This document shows, piece by piece, positions 27,153 to 35,612 of a DNA stretch of 64,000 nucleotides. Both the position numbers and the translations under genes were made by a program. Under the pieces are notes generated by a model. The model made no database searches and was not told where the DNA came from. It saw only the letters and a program-made list of their open reading frames with translations. The DNA lies in assembly GCA_963785755.1 (NCBI GenBank), contig CAWAXG010000075.1:822186-886185 (forward strand). Direction: 5' to 3'. This DNA comes from JACCXG01 sp963785755. GTDB lineage: Bacteria > Acidobacteriota > Vicinamibacteria > Vicinamibacterales > 2-12-FULL-66-21. The number at the start of each line of letters is the position of its first letter. Position 1 is the stretch's first letter.

Positions 27153-28126
27153 TTCGAGAGGTCGGGCTTCAACAGCTCCTTCATCGCCGGCTCGTTCATG
27201 TTCTGCGACGTGGCGAGGTTGACGCCGGTATCGATCCGCTTTTCGACCGGCTCTCCTTTGATGTGCGACACGAGCGTCTTGACGGCGAGATATCCCATCT
27301 TGACCGGATCCTGGAGCACCAGCGCATCGATGTGACCGTCGGCCAGCCCTTTCACGAGGTTGTCGGACGCATCGAAACCGACGAAGCGCACCTTGCCGGC
27401 CCAGCCGTGATCCTGCAGCACGCGCATGAGCGCGAACGTGGTGGATTCGTTCACGCAGAAGATCGCGTCGATCCCCAGGCTCCCGTCCGGATTCCGATAG
27501 TTGCTGAGAATCGACTCGCCGCGTTTGACCGCGCCCTCGACGTCGGCGCCGAGGTACTGATTCGAGCTGACGATCTCGATGCCCTTGTGCGCGGCCAGTG
27601 CCTCGAGGAACCCTTCCTCGCGCTGCGTCGTACTGTCGTGGCCCTCGGCATACCGCAGCAGCAGCGCCTTGCCCTTGCCGTTCAACCGCGAGGCGACGTG
27701 CTCGGCGGCCATGCGGCCGCCTTTGCGGTTGTCGGTCGCGACGAAGCTGACGAAGTCCGTTCCCTTCAGGCCGGAGTCGAAGATGACAACAGGGATCTTC
27801 TGACGCTTCGCATCGGCCACGGGCATGACCAGCGCCGCCTCGTCTAGTGGCGCGAGCGCGATCCCCGACACTCCACGCGTGATGAAGCCCTCGACCTCGG
27901 AGATCTGCGAGGCGCGGTCGTCCTCCCGCAGCGGTCCCCTCCAGATCACGGTCACGCCGAGCTCCTGGGCCGCCTTCTCAGCTCCGGCGTGAATCATCTG
28001 CCAGAAGGCGTGCGTCGTCCCTTTCGGAATGACCGCAATCGACAGCTTGCCGTCGCTTTCCGAGGTCCCGCGGCAGGCGGCGCTCACTGCGAGCGCGAGT
28101 GCGACACCGACAACGATTCGCTTCAT
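27140..28126 (-). CDS. Sugar ABC transporter substrate-binding lipoprotein
   Basis: 328 residues. MKRIVVGVALALAVSAAC is a lipoprotein signal with the cysteine at residue 18. The rest is the type-I periplasmic fold of RbsB: AVIPKGTTHAFWQMIHAGAEKAA, GIALAPLDEAAL, VVIFDSGL, FVATDNRKGGRMAAEHV, IFCVNESTTFALMRVL, FVGFDASDNLVKGL and ALVLQDPVKMGYLAV. It leads the three-gene import operon and follows the fuconolactonase gene by 24 bases, so import and lactone hydrolysis are co-expressed. Confidence 0.92.
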   Translation of the reverse strand: MKRIVVGVALALAVSAACRGTSESDGKLSIAVIPKGTTHAFWQMIHAGAEKAAQELGVTVIWRGPLREDDRASQISEVEGFITRGVSGIALAPLDEAALVMPVADAKRQKIPVVIFDSGLKGTDFVSFVATDNRKGGRMAAEHVASRLNGKGKALLLRYAEGHDSTTQREEGFLEALAAHKGIEIVSSNQYLGADVEGAVKRGESILSNYRNPDGSLGIDAIFCVNESTTFALMRVLQDHGWAGKVRFVGFDASDNLVKGLADGHIDALVLQDPVKMGYLAVKTLVSHIKGEPVEKRIDTGVNLATSQNMNEPAMKELLKPDLSKWLK

Positions 28127-28150
28127 GTTTGCTCCAGCTTGACGACAGGC

Positions 28151-28996
28151 CTACGCGGCGCGCACCCCGGACAGGCGCCAGATGCGCTGGGCATTCCCGC
28201 CGAGCACCCCGTTGCGCTCGGCCGCCGGACGGCGGTCGAGATAGTCGGTCACCACCGCCATCGTACGTGAATATGACCCGGCCACCGTGCAGACCGGCCA
28301 GTCGGATCCGGCCACCAGGCGATCCGCGCCGAAACAGTCGAAGGCCACGTCCAGATAGGGATGGATGTCTTCCGGGCGCCAACGCTCCCAATCCGCCTCG
28401 GTCACGAGCCCCGACAACTTGCACGAGACGTTCGGCGCCGCGGCGAGAACCCGCAGATCGCGCGCCCACTGATCGATCGCCCCGGCCCTGATCTCCGGCT
28501 TCGCCAGATGATCGAGGACGAAAGGCTGCTGCGGAAACCTGGCCACGAGCTCCGACGCCACCGCCAGATGGCGAGGGTAGATCAGGATGTCGTAGGTCAG
28601 GTCGAACTGGCGCAACGATGCAATCCCCCGGCAGAAGGCCGGACGCAGCAGGAACCGGTCGTCGGGCTCGGACTGGACGATATGCCGCACGCCCACCAGC
28701 TTCGGATGCGACGCCGCCCGCGCGAGCCGCACGCCGACGTCATCGGCCTGCAAATCGACCCACCCCACGACGCCGGTCACGAACGGATACCGATCCGCCA
28801 GATCCAGCAGCCAACTAGTCTCCTCTTCGGTCTGACGCACTTGAACGGCAATCGATCCTCGAACTCCAGCCTCCTCCATCTCGATGCGGAGATCGTCGGG
28901 CATGAAGTCCCGCCGCAGCGCCCGCATCGACTCGTCAATCCAGCCGTACTCGCGCGCGTCGTAGCGCCAGAAGTGTTGGTGGCTATCGATGCTCAA
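28151..28996 (-). CDS. Amidohydrolase, probable L-fuconolactonase
   Basis: 281 residues from TTG 28996, which directly precedes IDSHQHFW; the frame stays open to a GTG at 29026, but those ten residues are pure intergenic repeat. Metal and catalytic residues: DSHQHFW (His-x-His), FVLDHLAKPEI (His) and VAGSDWPVC (Asp). The sequence fits the 2-pyrone-4,6-dicarboxylate hydrolase/lactonase group, which contains L-fucono-1,5-lactonase. Its place between the mutarotase/Gfo-Idh pair and the importer and fucD supports lactone hydrolysis to L-fuconate; L-rhamnonolactone is the main alternative. Confidence 0.78.
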   Translation of the reverse strand: MSIDSHQHFWRYDAREYGWIDESMRALRRDFMPDDLRIEMEEAGVRGSIAVQVRQTEEETSWLLDLADRYPFVTGVVGWVDLQADDVGVRLARAASHPKLVGVRHIVQSEPDDRFLLRPAFCRGIASLRQFDLTYDILIYPRHLAVASELVARFPQQPFVLDHLAKPEIRAGAIDQWARDLRVLAAAPNVSCKLSGLVTEADWERWRPEDIHPYLDVAFDCFGADRLVAGSDWPVCTVAGSYSRTMAVVTDYLDRRPAAERNGVLGGNAQRIWRLSGVRAA

Positions 28997-29313
28997 CGTG
29001 CCACGTCCTACGTGCTGCGTGCTCACGTGCTTCTCGTGCGACGTCCTGCGTCCAACGTGCTACGTGCCACGTCCTACGTGCTGGGTGCCCACGTGCTTAT
29101 CGTGCTACGTCGTGCGTGCTACGAAACGTGCAATGTGCTCATCTCCGTGCCACGTCCTACGTGCTGGGTGCCCACGTGCGTAGCACGTCGCATGTGAGCA
29201 CGAAGAGCACGTCAGCACGTAGCACGTCGAACGTGAGCCACGTCGCACGTGGCACGTAGGACGCAGCACGAAGAGCACGTGAGCACGTAGCGCGTTGGAC
29301 GTAGCACGGACGT
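28997..29313. repeat. Snap-back element with CACGTGCTACGTCC arms, copy 1 (317 bases)
   Basis: Bases 28997-29178 are built from 8-9-base words such as CTACGTG, CCACGT, CCTACGTG and CTCACGTG. From about 29178 to 29310 the words appear as their reverse complement (AGCACGT, GTAGCACGT, GTAGGACG), so the whole is a long imperfect inverted repeat. No gene is present. Copies are at 46327-46594 and, one-sided, at 43519-43610. Confidence 0.7.
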
Positions 29314-30372
29314 CTATACTCGAGGCACCGGCGTCCCCCCAGCCTCACTTGACTGATAACACGCCTCGACCAGCGCCATCGTCTTGATCGCGTCCTCCAC
29401 CGGCGAGACGAGCGTCGTGTCTTCGCCGGCGACGAAGCGCTGCAGATTCGACATCGGCCCTTCGAACGCTTCCGTGAACCACGAGCCGCGGAGCGGCACC
29501 GGCTGCCAGCCGTCGTCCAGCGCGACTTCGAGCGTGTCGGGCGGTCCGGCCGGGTATTCCAGGTTGACGCCGAGCGACAGCAGCGCGGCGCCGGCCGTCC
29601 CCTCGAACTTCAGCATCGACGTGCGGTGCGTCCCGTCGTACCGGTGCGTGTGATTGAGCGTCAGCGAGCAGCGCAGGCGGTTGCCGTAGTCGAGGATGAT
29701 CGAGCTGCGGGTGTCGCTGAAGTCGGGATATTCCGGATGTGCCACTGCCCGGCAGTAGACGCCCGATGGCTCGCCCACCAGCATGCGGATCGTGTCGAGA
29801 TAGTGAATCGAGTGGTACAGCAGCTCCAGCCGCGGCGCATTGCGAACGAACGCCCACGACTCCCATGGCTGTCGCACCTGCAGCCGCACCTCGATGTCGG
29901 CGACCTCCCCGAGCGTCCCCTGCCGGATCAGGTCCTGGACCGCGAGCACGTTCGGGCTGAAGCGAAGCTGGAAGTTGATCGCCGCGGTCAGCCTGCGGTC
30001 CTGGCAGGTCTTCAGGATCGCGCGCGCGGCATCGAGACTCTCACCCATCGGCTTCTGAATGAGGACGGGCGAGCCCTCGGGTAGACGGCGGAGCACGGAC
30101 AGTACGTCGCCGCCTGGCACCGCCACGTCGAAGATGGCGTTCATGCGGCCCGCCGAGGAGGCGGCGTCCAGCGTGTCGAACACGCGCGGGATGTCGAATT
30201 CCGACGCAAGTTCAACGGCCGCTTCGCGGCGGATGTCGAACAGGCCCGCGACCGGAAACCCGAGCCGTTTGTACGCCGGCAGGTGGGCCGTTCGAACGAT
30301 CGCCCCCGCGCCCACGATGACGATCGGCCGCGGATGCGTCGGAAGGTTCCACGCCTGCCTCAGGGAAGTCAT
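29314..30372 (-). CDS. Gfo/Idh/MocA-family oxidoreductase, cytosolic
   Basis: 352 residues with no signal peptide. IVIVGAGAIVRTAHLPAYKRLGF is the Rossmann fold, VLIQKPMGESLDAAR the conserved Lys-Pro motif, and LELLYHSIHYLDTIRMLVGEP the catalytic region with His. It lies six bases after the mutarotase gene and before the lactonase across repeat DNA. That order (mutarotase, dehydrogenase, lactonase) suggests it is the NAD(P)-dependent L-fucose or related sugar dehydrogenase that makes the lactone. This is inference from order, since classical L-fucose dehydrogenases are of other families. Confidence 0.8.
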   Translation of the reverse strand: MTSLRQAWNLPTHPRPIVIVGAGAIVRTAHLPAYKRLGFPVAGLFDIRREAAVELASEFDIPRVFDTLDAASSAGRMNAIFDVAVPGGDVLSVLRRLPEGSPVLIQKPMGESLDAARAILKTCQDRRLTAAINFQLRFSPNVLAVQDLIRQGTLGEVADIEVRLQVRQPWESWAFVRNAPRLELLYHSIHYLDTIRMLVGEPSGVYCRAVAHPEYPDFSDTRSSIILDYGNRLRCSLTLNHTHRYDGTHRTSMLKFEGTAGAALLSLGVNLEYPAGPPDTLEVALDDGWQPVPLRGSWFTEAFEGPMSNLQRFVAGEDTTLVSPVEDAIKTMALVEACYQSSEAGGTPVPRV

Positions 30373-30378
30373 CCGTGA

Positions 30379-30762
30379 TCAGGGCTGACGAACCGGATTG
30401 CCTGGCGGTGCAGCGGCGCCCGTGAACGCCGTGAGCTCGAACACCTGCTCCATCGCGGCCCACCACTCGCCCTCGCGAGCGCCCGGCGCAGGCTGCTGGA
30501 GTGATTTCATCAGCTGCTCCCACTCCGTCACTTTCGCGCCGGACGAAGCGTGACGTTCGAACACGCGAGCAAGGTCGAGTCCTTCCTCCAGGTCGAGAAT
30601 CATGACGAGACGCCGATCGAGGAGGTAGATATCCAAGCGCCGGACACCGGCATTCGTGAGGCTCGCCGCCACTTCCGGCCAGACCTGGGCATGATACTCC
30701 CGGTAGGACGCGACGACGCCCGGGGCGTCGCGCAGTTCGAGGGTGAGCACGTGGCGATTCAT
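30379..30762 (-). CDS. L-rhamnose mutarotase family protein (RhaM-like; possibly L-fucose)
   Basis: 127 residues, slightly longer than the usual 104-115 because of a proline/alanine-rich tail. ASYREYHAQVWPEV carries the catalytic Tyr/His, and RRLDIYLLDRRLVMILDLEEGLD and VTEWEQLM complete the ferredoxin-like fold. The family interconverts alpha and beta anomers of L-rhamnose; related proteins act on L-fucose. With fuconate dehydratase in the same run of genes, L-fucose is a good candidate. It is immediately upstream of the Gfo/Idh dehydrogenase. Confidence 0.85.
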   Translation of the reverse strand: MNRHVLTLELRDAPGVVASYREYHAQVWPEVAASLTNAGVRRLDIYLLDRRLVMILDLEEGLDLARVFERHASSGAKVTEWEQLMKSLQQPAPGAREGEWWAAMEQVFELTAFTGAAAPPGNPVRQP

Positions 30763-30804
30763 GTCCGATGTCGAATCCCGCGATCATACCGGACCGCGAT
30801 TCAT

Positions 30805-32178
30805 CTATTTGAGGACGGCGGGCTCCAGCCTCGGCGTCAGGAGATGGATGACGGCGAGCGCCGTCAGGTAGGCAAACGCCGCGATGAGGAATACCGGCAC
30901 GTAGCTTCCGGTCGCCTCCAGGATTCGTCCCGTCACCCAGGCGATCATCATGCCTCCCACCGCGCCGGCCATCCCGCCGAGGCCGACGACCGAGCCCACC
31001 GCCTGACGCGGGAATGTGTCCGACACCAGCGTGAACAGATTCGCCGACCACCCCTGGTGCGCCGCGGCGGCGAGGCTGATCAGGCCGACCGCGAACCACA
31101 GATCGCGCGCGCCCGACGCGAACATCATCGGCACCACCGCCAGTGCGCAGATGAGCATCGCGGTTTTTCGTCCCGCGTTGACGCTCCATCCGCGCTTGAT
31201 CAGGCGCGACGACAACCAGCCGCCGCCGATGCTGCCGACGTCGGCGACGAGATAGATCACCACCAGCGGCGGCCCGACGAGGCGCAGATCGAGGCCGTGA
31301 TTGCGATTGAGAAAGTCCGGGATCCAGAACAGGTACAACCACCACACCGGATCGGTCAGGAATTTTCCGGCCATGAACGCCCAGGCCTGCCGGTGTGCGA
31401 GAACACTCTTCCAGGACACGTGCGCGGGCGGGTCGGGTGGATCGCTGCGGATGTGCGCAAGCTCCGCGGCATTCATGCGTGGGTGCTTGTCCGGATCGTG
31501 ATACATCGGAATCCAGAACAGCAGCCAGAGGAACCCGATCGCGCCGGTGGCGATGAACGCCCAATACCATCCGTAGGTCAGCGTGATCCATGGCACGACG
31601 AGCGGCGTCACGAGCGCGCCGACGTTGGTGCCGGAATTGAACAGCCCGGTGGCAAACGCACGCTCGCGCTTCGGAAACCATTCCGCGACGACCTTGATGG
31701 CGGCCGGGAAATTCCCCGCTTCGCCAAGCCCCAGCAGCAGGCGCGCGAAGATGAAGCCCGCGACCGACGCCGAGTAGGTCAGCCCGAACATCGTCAGGAA
31801 CGCCGCAACGCCGGGACCGAACAGCGTCGCTTCGGCGTGCGCCATCGCGGCCAGGCTCCAGATCGTGATCGCCGCGACGAACCCGCGCTTGGTCCCGATC
31901 TTGTCGATGACCCGACCGGCCAGGAGCAGACCGATCGCATACGCGAGCTGGAAGGCGAAGACGATCGCCGCGTAGTCGATTTCGCTCCAGCCGAATTCGC
32001 GCTGGAGCGTGGGCTTCAGGATGCCGATGACCTGCCGATCGATGTAGTTGATCGTCGCCGCGAAGAACAGCAGCGCGCAGATGACCCACCGCAGGTGGCC
32101 ACCAGAGGCCGCCGCCGCGGCGACGTGCTGCTGGCCCGCGGGCCGTGGCGTGGATGTCTCGTGCATCGAGGCCGCCAT
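30805..32178 (-). CDS. MFS transporter, ExuT-like hexuronate/anion:cation symporter family
   Basis: 457 residues from ATG 32178; an in-frame ATG at 32166 would give a 453-residue protein and leave more room for the operator. Twelve helices are predicted. RWVICALLFFAATINYIDRQVIGILKP and FGWSEIDYAAIVFAFQLAYAIG are typical of ExuT/GudP-type transporters, with the FARLLLGLGEAGNFPAAIKVV helix 4 and WFPKRERAFATGLFNSGTN motif. Likely substrates are glucuronate, galacturonate or aldarates. A LacI-type palindrome lies 9 bases before the first ATG. Confidence 0.88.
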   Translation of the reverse strand: MAASMHETSTPRPAGQQHVAAAAASGGHLRWVICALLFFAATINYIDRQVIGILKPTLQREFGWSEIDYAAIVFAFQLAYAIGLLLAGRVIDKIGTKRGFVAAITIWSLAAMAHAEATLFGPGVAAFLTMFGLTYSASVAGFIFARLLLGLGEAGNFPAAIKVVAEWFPKRERAFATGLFNSGTNVGALVTPLVVPWITLTYGWYWAFIATGAIGFLWLLFWIPMYHDPDKHPRMNAAELAHIRSDPPDPPAHVSWKSVLAHRQAWAFMAGKFLTDPVWWLYLFWIPDFLNRNHGLDLRLVGPPLVVIYLVADVGSIGGGWLSSRLIKRGWSVNAGRKTAMLICALAVVPMMFASGARDLWFAVGLISLAAAAHQGWSANLFTLVSDTFPRQAVGSVVGLGGMAGAVGGMMIAWVTGRILEATGSYVPVFLIAAFAYLTALAVIHLLTPRLEPAVLK

Positions 32179-32186
32179 CCTAATGG

Positions 32187-32200
32187 CTATAGCGGTAAAG
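32187..32200. promoter_or_regulatory. Probable LacI-family operator before the MFS transporter
   Basis: CTATAGCGGTAAAG shares the exact right half GGTAAAG and 12 of 14 bases with the site at 8523-8536. It lies between the end of the UxaA-type gene and the MFS start, so it could give the transporter its own regulated promoter. Confidence 0.55.
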
Positions 32201-32213
32201 TCAACCGCGGGTG

Positions 32214-33389
32214 TCAGATCGTGGGATTGCGCCGGTGGATCGCGAACTCACGATGGCCGAGCGTCTCGGCCGCCGTCTCCTTGCCCGAGGCGACGGCAAA
32301 GACCTCGGCAAACAGTCGATCGGCGGCCTTGTCCAGGGTCTCGGACTCGTCCATGATGCCGCTCACATCGAGGTCGATGTTGTCGGCCATCTGCCTGGCT
32401 GTCCGGGCGTTGCCGGTGATCTTGATGACCGGTGCGATCGGGTTCCCGGTCGGCGTGCCGAGGCCTGTGGTGAACACGACGACCTGCGCGCCGCCGCCGA
32501 CCATGCCGGTCACGGCCTCGACATCGAGGCCGGGGGTGTCCATCACCGTCAGCCCCTTCTTCCGGATCGGGGCGGCATAGTCCACGACCTCCGTGAGCGG
32601 CGCGCGCTCGCCGCCCTTGTGCGTCGCGCCGAGCGACTTCTCTTCGATCGTGGTCAGCCCGCCCCGGATGTTGCCGGGCGACGGCTGCGTGCCGCGAATG
32701 TCGAGCCCGAGGGCGCGCGCTTCCGTTTCGACCCGGGTGATGATCTGGATCAGATGATGCGCGGCCGCCGGGTTGGTGGCGCGAGCGGCGAGCAGGTGTT
32801 CCGCCCCCATGATCTCGGCGACCTCGCCGAGCACGGCGCTGCCTCCGAGATCGACCAGCCGATCGGTGACCCGGCCGAGGGCCGGGTTCGAGGCCAGGCC
32901 TGACGTGTAATCCGATCCGCCGCACTTGACGCAGAGAATGAGCTCGGACGCATCGCACGCCACACGTTGCTCAGCGGCGAGTGTGTCAGCCAGGGCCCGA
33001 ACGATCGCGCTTCCCTTCTCGGTCGTGCGAACCGTCCCGCCATCCGACTGGATGGCGATGATTTCCGCGCGCTTGCCGTGCCGCTTCGCCGTTTCCGAGA
33101 GCATCTGCGCCACGACCTGTTCACAGCCGAGCGCGATGACGAGCACGGCGCCGACGTTGGGATGCGCGCAGTACGCGGCCAGCGTGTCGTGCGTCACCCG
33201 CATGTCCGGCCCCAGCTGCCCGCATCCGGCGAGGTGCGGCAGCGCCACGGCCACCGGCGCCGCCGCGGCTGCGACGCGCTCCGCGACGACGGCGGAACAG
33301 ATCACCGTCGGCACGACGAGCACGTGATTGCGCGTGCCGATGCCGCCATCCGTGCGCCGATACCCCAGGAAGCCAGGTCGCGTGGTCAT
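32214..33389 (-). CDS. UxaA-family dehydratase, large (C-terminal) subunit
   Basis: 391 residues. It starts PGFLGYRRTDGGIGTRNHVLVVPTVICS and has GCGQLGPD, ALGCEQV, ILCVKCGGSDYTSGLASNPALG and FTTGLGTPTGNPIAPVIKITGN, the conserved cysteine and glycine blocks of altronate/galactarate dehydratases and sulfolactate sulfo-lyase beta subunits, which bind iron. In E. coli UxaA this domain is fused to an N-terminal SAF domain; here the SAF part is the separate gene just upstream, overlapping as ATGA. Altronate or another sugar acid dehydrated to a 2-keto-3-deoxy acid is the expected reaction; the substrate is uncertain. Confidence 0.85.
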   Translation of the reverse strand: MTTRPGFLGYRRTDGGIGTRNHVLVVPTVICSAVVAERVAAAAAPVAVALPHLAGCGQLGPDMRVTHDTLAAYCAHPNVGAVLVIALGCEQVVAQMLSETAKRHGKRAEIIAIQSDGGTVRTTEKGSAIVRALADTLAAEQRVACDASELILCVKCGGSDYTSGLASNPALGRVTDRLVDLGGSAVLGEVAEIMGAEHLLAARATNPAAAHHLIQIITRVETEARALGLDIRGTQPSPGNIRGGLTTIEEKSLGATHKGGERAPLTEVVDYAAPIRKKGLTVMDTPGLDVEAVTGMVGGGAQVVVFTTGLGTPTGNPIAPVIKITGNARTARQMADNIDLDVSGIMDESETLDKAADRLFAEVFAVASGKETAAETLGHREFAIHRRNPTI

Positions 33390-33799
33390 GCGGATCCGTC
33401 CCTGGTGGTGGAGGGCGACGTGGACTGGCCCGCCAGTGTTGGCGGAACGCCGCCCGTGCCCGCGGGCCGTCCCGCGGGATCGTCCGGCGGTTCGGCAAGC
33501 CGTGGTTCGGAAGGAGCCGCCGGCCTCTCGAGATCGCCCCGGCCACGATTGCTCGCCACGTTGTGCGTGTGGACGTGCGCACCCGGCGGAATGTCCGCGG
33601 TGGCGATACCGATCGGGCTGCCGTACTTGATCACGGGCTGCCCCGCGGCAATCGGCCGCAACGCCACTTTGTGTCCGGAGCCGATCGTCTCGATCGTGGT
33701 GACGCTGCAGCCGGCGAGGTCGAGCTGCCGGCCAGCTTCGAGCGGCTCGAGCGCTGTCGCCACGTTGTCGCGCTCGCTGATGACCAGCGCCGCTTTCAT
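33386..33799 (-). CDS. UxaA-family dehydratase, small SAF-domain subunit
   Basis: 137 residues. MKAALVISERDNVATALEPL and GHKVALRPIAAGQPVIKYG with GAHVHTHNV make the SAF domain of altronate-dehydratase-type enzymes, about 90 residues long. After that the protein carries an unusual disordered tail of about 45 residues rich in Pro, Ser, Gly and Thr (RPAGTGGVPPTLAGQ). It overlaps the SDR gene and the large-subunit gene by four bases each, so the three are translationally coupled. Confidence 0.82.
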   Translation of the reverse strand: MKAALVISERDNVATALEPLEAGRQLDLAGCSVTTIETIGSGHKVALRPIAAGQPVIKYGSPIGIATADIPPGAHVHTHNVASNRGRGDLERPAAPSEPRLAEPPDDPAGRPAGTGGVPPTLAGQSTSPSTTRDGSA

Positions 33800-34563
33800 T
33801 GATTCACCCCGCTCGCCAGGAATCCGCCGTCGACGGCCAGCACGTGACCGGTGACGAACGACGCCGCGTCGGAGGCGAGATAGATCGCCGCGCCCACGAG
33901 CTCGTCCACCTTGCCGAACCGCTTCATCGGCGTCCGCATCAACAGCTCCTGGCCCCGCGGCGAATCCAGCAGCGCCGAATTGAGCGCGGTGCGGAACACG
34001 CCGGGCGCGATGGCGTTGACCATGACGCCATGCGGCGCCCATTCGACCGCCAGCGCGCGCGTCAACCCCGCGACGGCCGCCTTGCTGGTCGTGTAGGCCG
34101 CGACCTCGAACATCCCGACAAAGGAGGTGAGCGAGGCGATCGCGATAATCCGGCCCGATCGCTTCGCGACCATCTCGCGTCCGAACACCTGACAGCTCCG
34201 CAGCATCCCCGTCAGGTTCGTGTCCATGATGCGGTGCCAATCCGCGTCGTCCATCTGCAGCGTGGGCACGCGCTTGGTCGTGCCTGCCGCATAGACCATC
34301 ACGTCGAGGCGGCCGAAGGTCTCGAGACAGGCGTTTTTCACCTTCTCGAGCGCGGCCGAATCGGCCACGTCGGCCGCGATGCGCAGTGACTTCCGGCCGC
34401 GCTGCTCGATTTCGCCGGCGACTTCGCCGACGAGCGACTCGCGGCGGCCGGTCACCACCACATCGGCCCCGGCATCGGCCAGTCCCAGCGCAATAGCACG
34501 GCCAATTCCGCTCGTGCCTCCAACGACGACGGCCAGACGGCCGGAGAGATCGAAAAGGGTCAT
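33796..34563 (-). CDS. Short-chain dehydrogenase/reductase for a sugar acid
   Basis: 255 residues. VVVGGTSGIGRAIALGLADAG is the NAD(P) site, VYAAGTTKR the NAAG-like motif, IAIASLTSFVG and AAYTTSKAAVAGL the catalytic Ser and Tyr-x-x-x-Lys. Close family roles are gluconate 5-dehydrogenase and 2-keto-3-deoxy-L-fuconate (or rhamnonate) 4-dehydrogenase. With fucD in the locus, oxidation of 2-keto-3-deoxy-L-fuconate is a strong candidate, but this cannot be settled from sequence alone. It is first in an operon with the two UxaA subunits and divergent from KDPG aldolase. Confidence 0.85.
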   Translation of the reverse strand: MTLFDLSGRLAVVVGGTSGIGRAIALGLADAGADVVVTGRRESLVGEVAGEIEQRGRKSLRIAADVADSAALEKVKNACLETFGRLDVMVYAAGTTKRVPTLQMDDADWHRIMDTNLTGMLRSCQVFGREMVAKRSGRIIAIASLTSFVGMFEVAAYTTSKAAVAGLTRALAVEWAPHGVMVNAIAPGVFRTALNSALLDSPRGQELLMRTPMKRFGKVDELVGAAIYLASDAASFVTGHVLAVDGGFLASGVNQ

Positions 34564-34600
34564 TCGGGCGGATTATATCGTTCTCAGTGCACCGAGCACC

Positions 34601-34620
34601 TTGACAGAGTAACCCTTTAC
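34601..34620 (+). promoter_or_regulatory. Possible promoter with an operator half-site before KDPG aldolase
   Basis: TTGACA (34601-34606) is a consensus -35 box, and CTTTAC (34615-34620), a half of the LacI-type palindrome, lies in the following spacer. The other half-site is not recognisable and the -10 box is weak, so only a partial match to the regulon is claimed. Confidence 0.3.
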
Positions 34621-34636
34621 GACGCTACTCTCAGCC

Positions 34637-35329
34637 ATGGGTGAACAGACAATGAAAGACCGCGCCACGCGTCAGACGGTCGCCGAAGTCGAACGCGCCG
34701 GCATCGTCGCGGTCATCCGCATCAAGGAGCCTGAGAAGCTCCGCGCCGTGGTGGATGCGATTTCGGAGGGCGGCATCCGGGCGCTGGAGATCACGATGAC
34801 CGTGCCGGGCGCGGTCGAGTTGATCCGCCAGCTCGCGCCGACGCTCCCATCGGGATTCATCTTCGGCGCCGGCACGGTCGTGGATGCCGAGACGGCGCAT
34901 CGCGTGGTCGACGCCGGCGCCCAGTTCATCGTCAGTCCGGTCTTCCGCCGCGCCGTGATCGAGGCCTGTCAGGCCCGCAACGTCGCGTCGATGCCGGGGT
35001 GCTTCACGCCAACCGAAATCCTGGACGCCTGGGATGCCGGGGCCGACGTCGTCAAAGTGTTCCCCGCGACGACGCTTGGCCCGGGGTACCTGAAAGACAT
35101 CCACGGACCGCTGCCGCACGTGAAGCTGATGCCGACCGGCGGCGTCACGCTGGACAATGCGGGAGACTGGATCCGCGCGGGTGCGGTCGCCGTCGGCGTC
35201 GGCACGTCGCTGCTCGACGCGAAGGCGATTGCGGCGAGCGACTTCAAACAGCTGCGGGCGAACGCGGAACGGATCGTGGCGAACGTGCGCGCCGCGCAAC
35301 AGGCACTCGCGGCGGGCAGCAAGACATGA
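34637..35329 (+). CDS. eda: 2-dehydro-3-deoxy-phosphogluconate (KDPG/KHG) aldolase
   Basis: 230 residues; a second in-frame ATG at 34652 is possible. ALEITMTVPGAVE contains the catalytic Glu, FIFGAGTVVDAETAHRVVDAGAQFIVSPVF the substrate loop, and DVVKVFPATTLGPGYL the Schiff-base lysine; KLMPTGGV binds phosphate. It splits KDPG into pyruvate and glyceraldehyde 3-phosphate, the step after KDG kinase, whose gene lies 283 bases downstream on the same strand. It ends the mannonate/altronate branch of uronate breakdown. Confidence 0.92.
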   Translation: MGEQTMKDRATRQTVAEVERAGIVAVIRIKEPEKLRAVVDAISEGGIRALEITMTVPGAVELIRQLAPTLPSGFIFGAGTVVDAETAHRVVDAGAQFIVSPVFRRAVIEACQARNVASMPGCFTPTEILDAWDAGADVVKVFPATTLGPGYLKDIHGPLPHVKLMPTGGVTLDNAGDWIRAGAVAVGVGTSLLDAKAIAASDFKQLRANAERIVANVRAAQQALAAGSKT

Positions 35330-35572
35330 AAAGGGTCAACTACCAACTTCCAACTCCCAACTCCCAACCGGAGCCGGTCGGAGCATCCGGGTGGAAGTCG
35401 CTCGCATCAGCTGGTTCCTGCGACTTCTACCCCGATTCGCCGAAGGACTCTGCTTGGGAGTTGGGAGTTGCCCGCCGCCGCTCGTCGGCTCGATCGCACC
35501 CGACGAGCTCTGGCGAGGCCTCGCCGTAGCGCGCGTCGATCCATGGCGCGCGGAGGCGGGGAGGAGCGGAGT
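35330..35572. repeat. Snap-back element with CCAACTCCCAAC arms, copy 2, plus GGCGAGGCCTCGCC hairpin
   Basis: AACTACCAACTTCCAACTCCCAAC-type sequence (35338-35371) faces GGGAGTTGGGAGTTG (35457-35471). The core contains a near-perfect inner hairpin, GTGGAAGTCGC/GCGACTTCTAC. Beyond it, GGCGAGGCCTCGCC and the CGTAGCG word resemble the element at 14920. No gene is seen in the 283-base gap. Confidence 0.6.
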
Positions 35573-35612
35573 TGACGAAGATGCGAGCTTGACGATGAAA
35601 GGCAGCGCGTAG

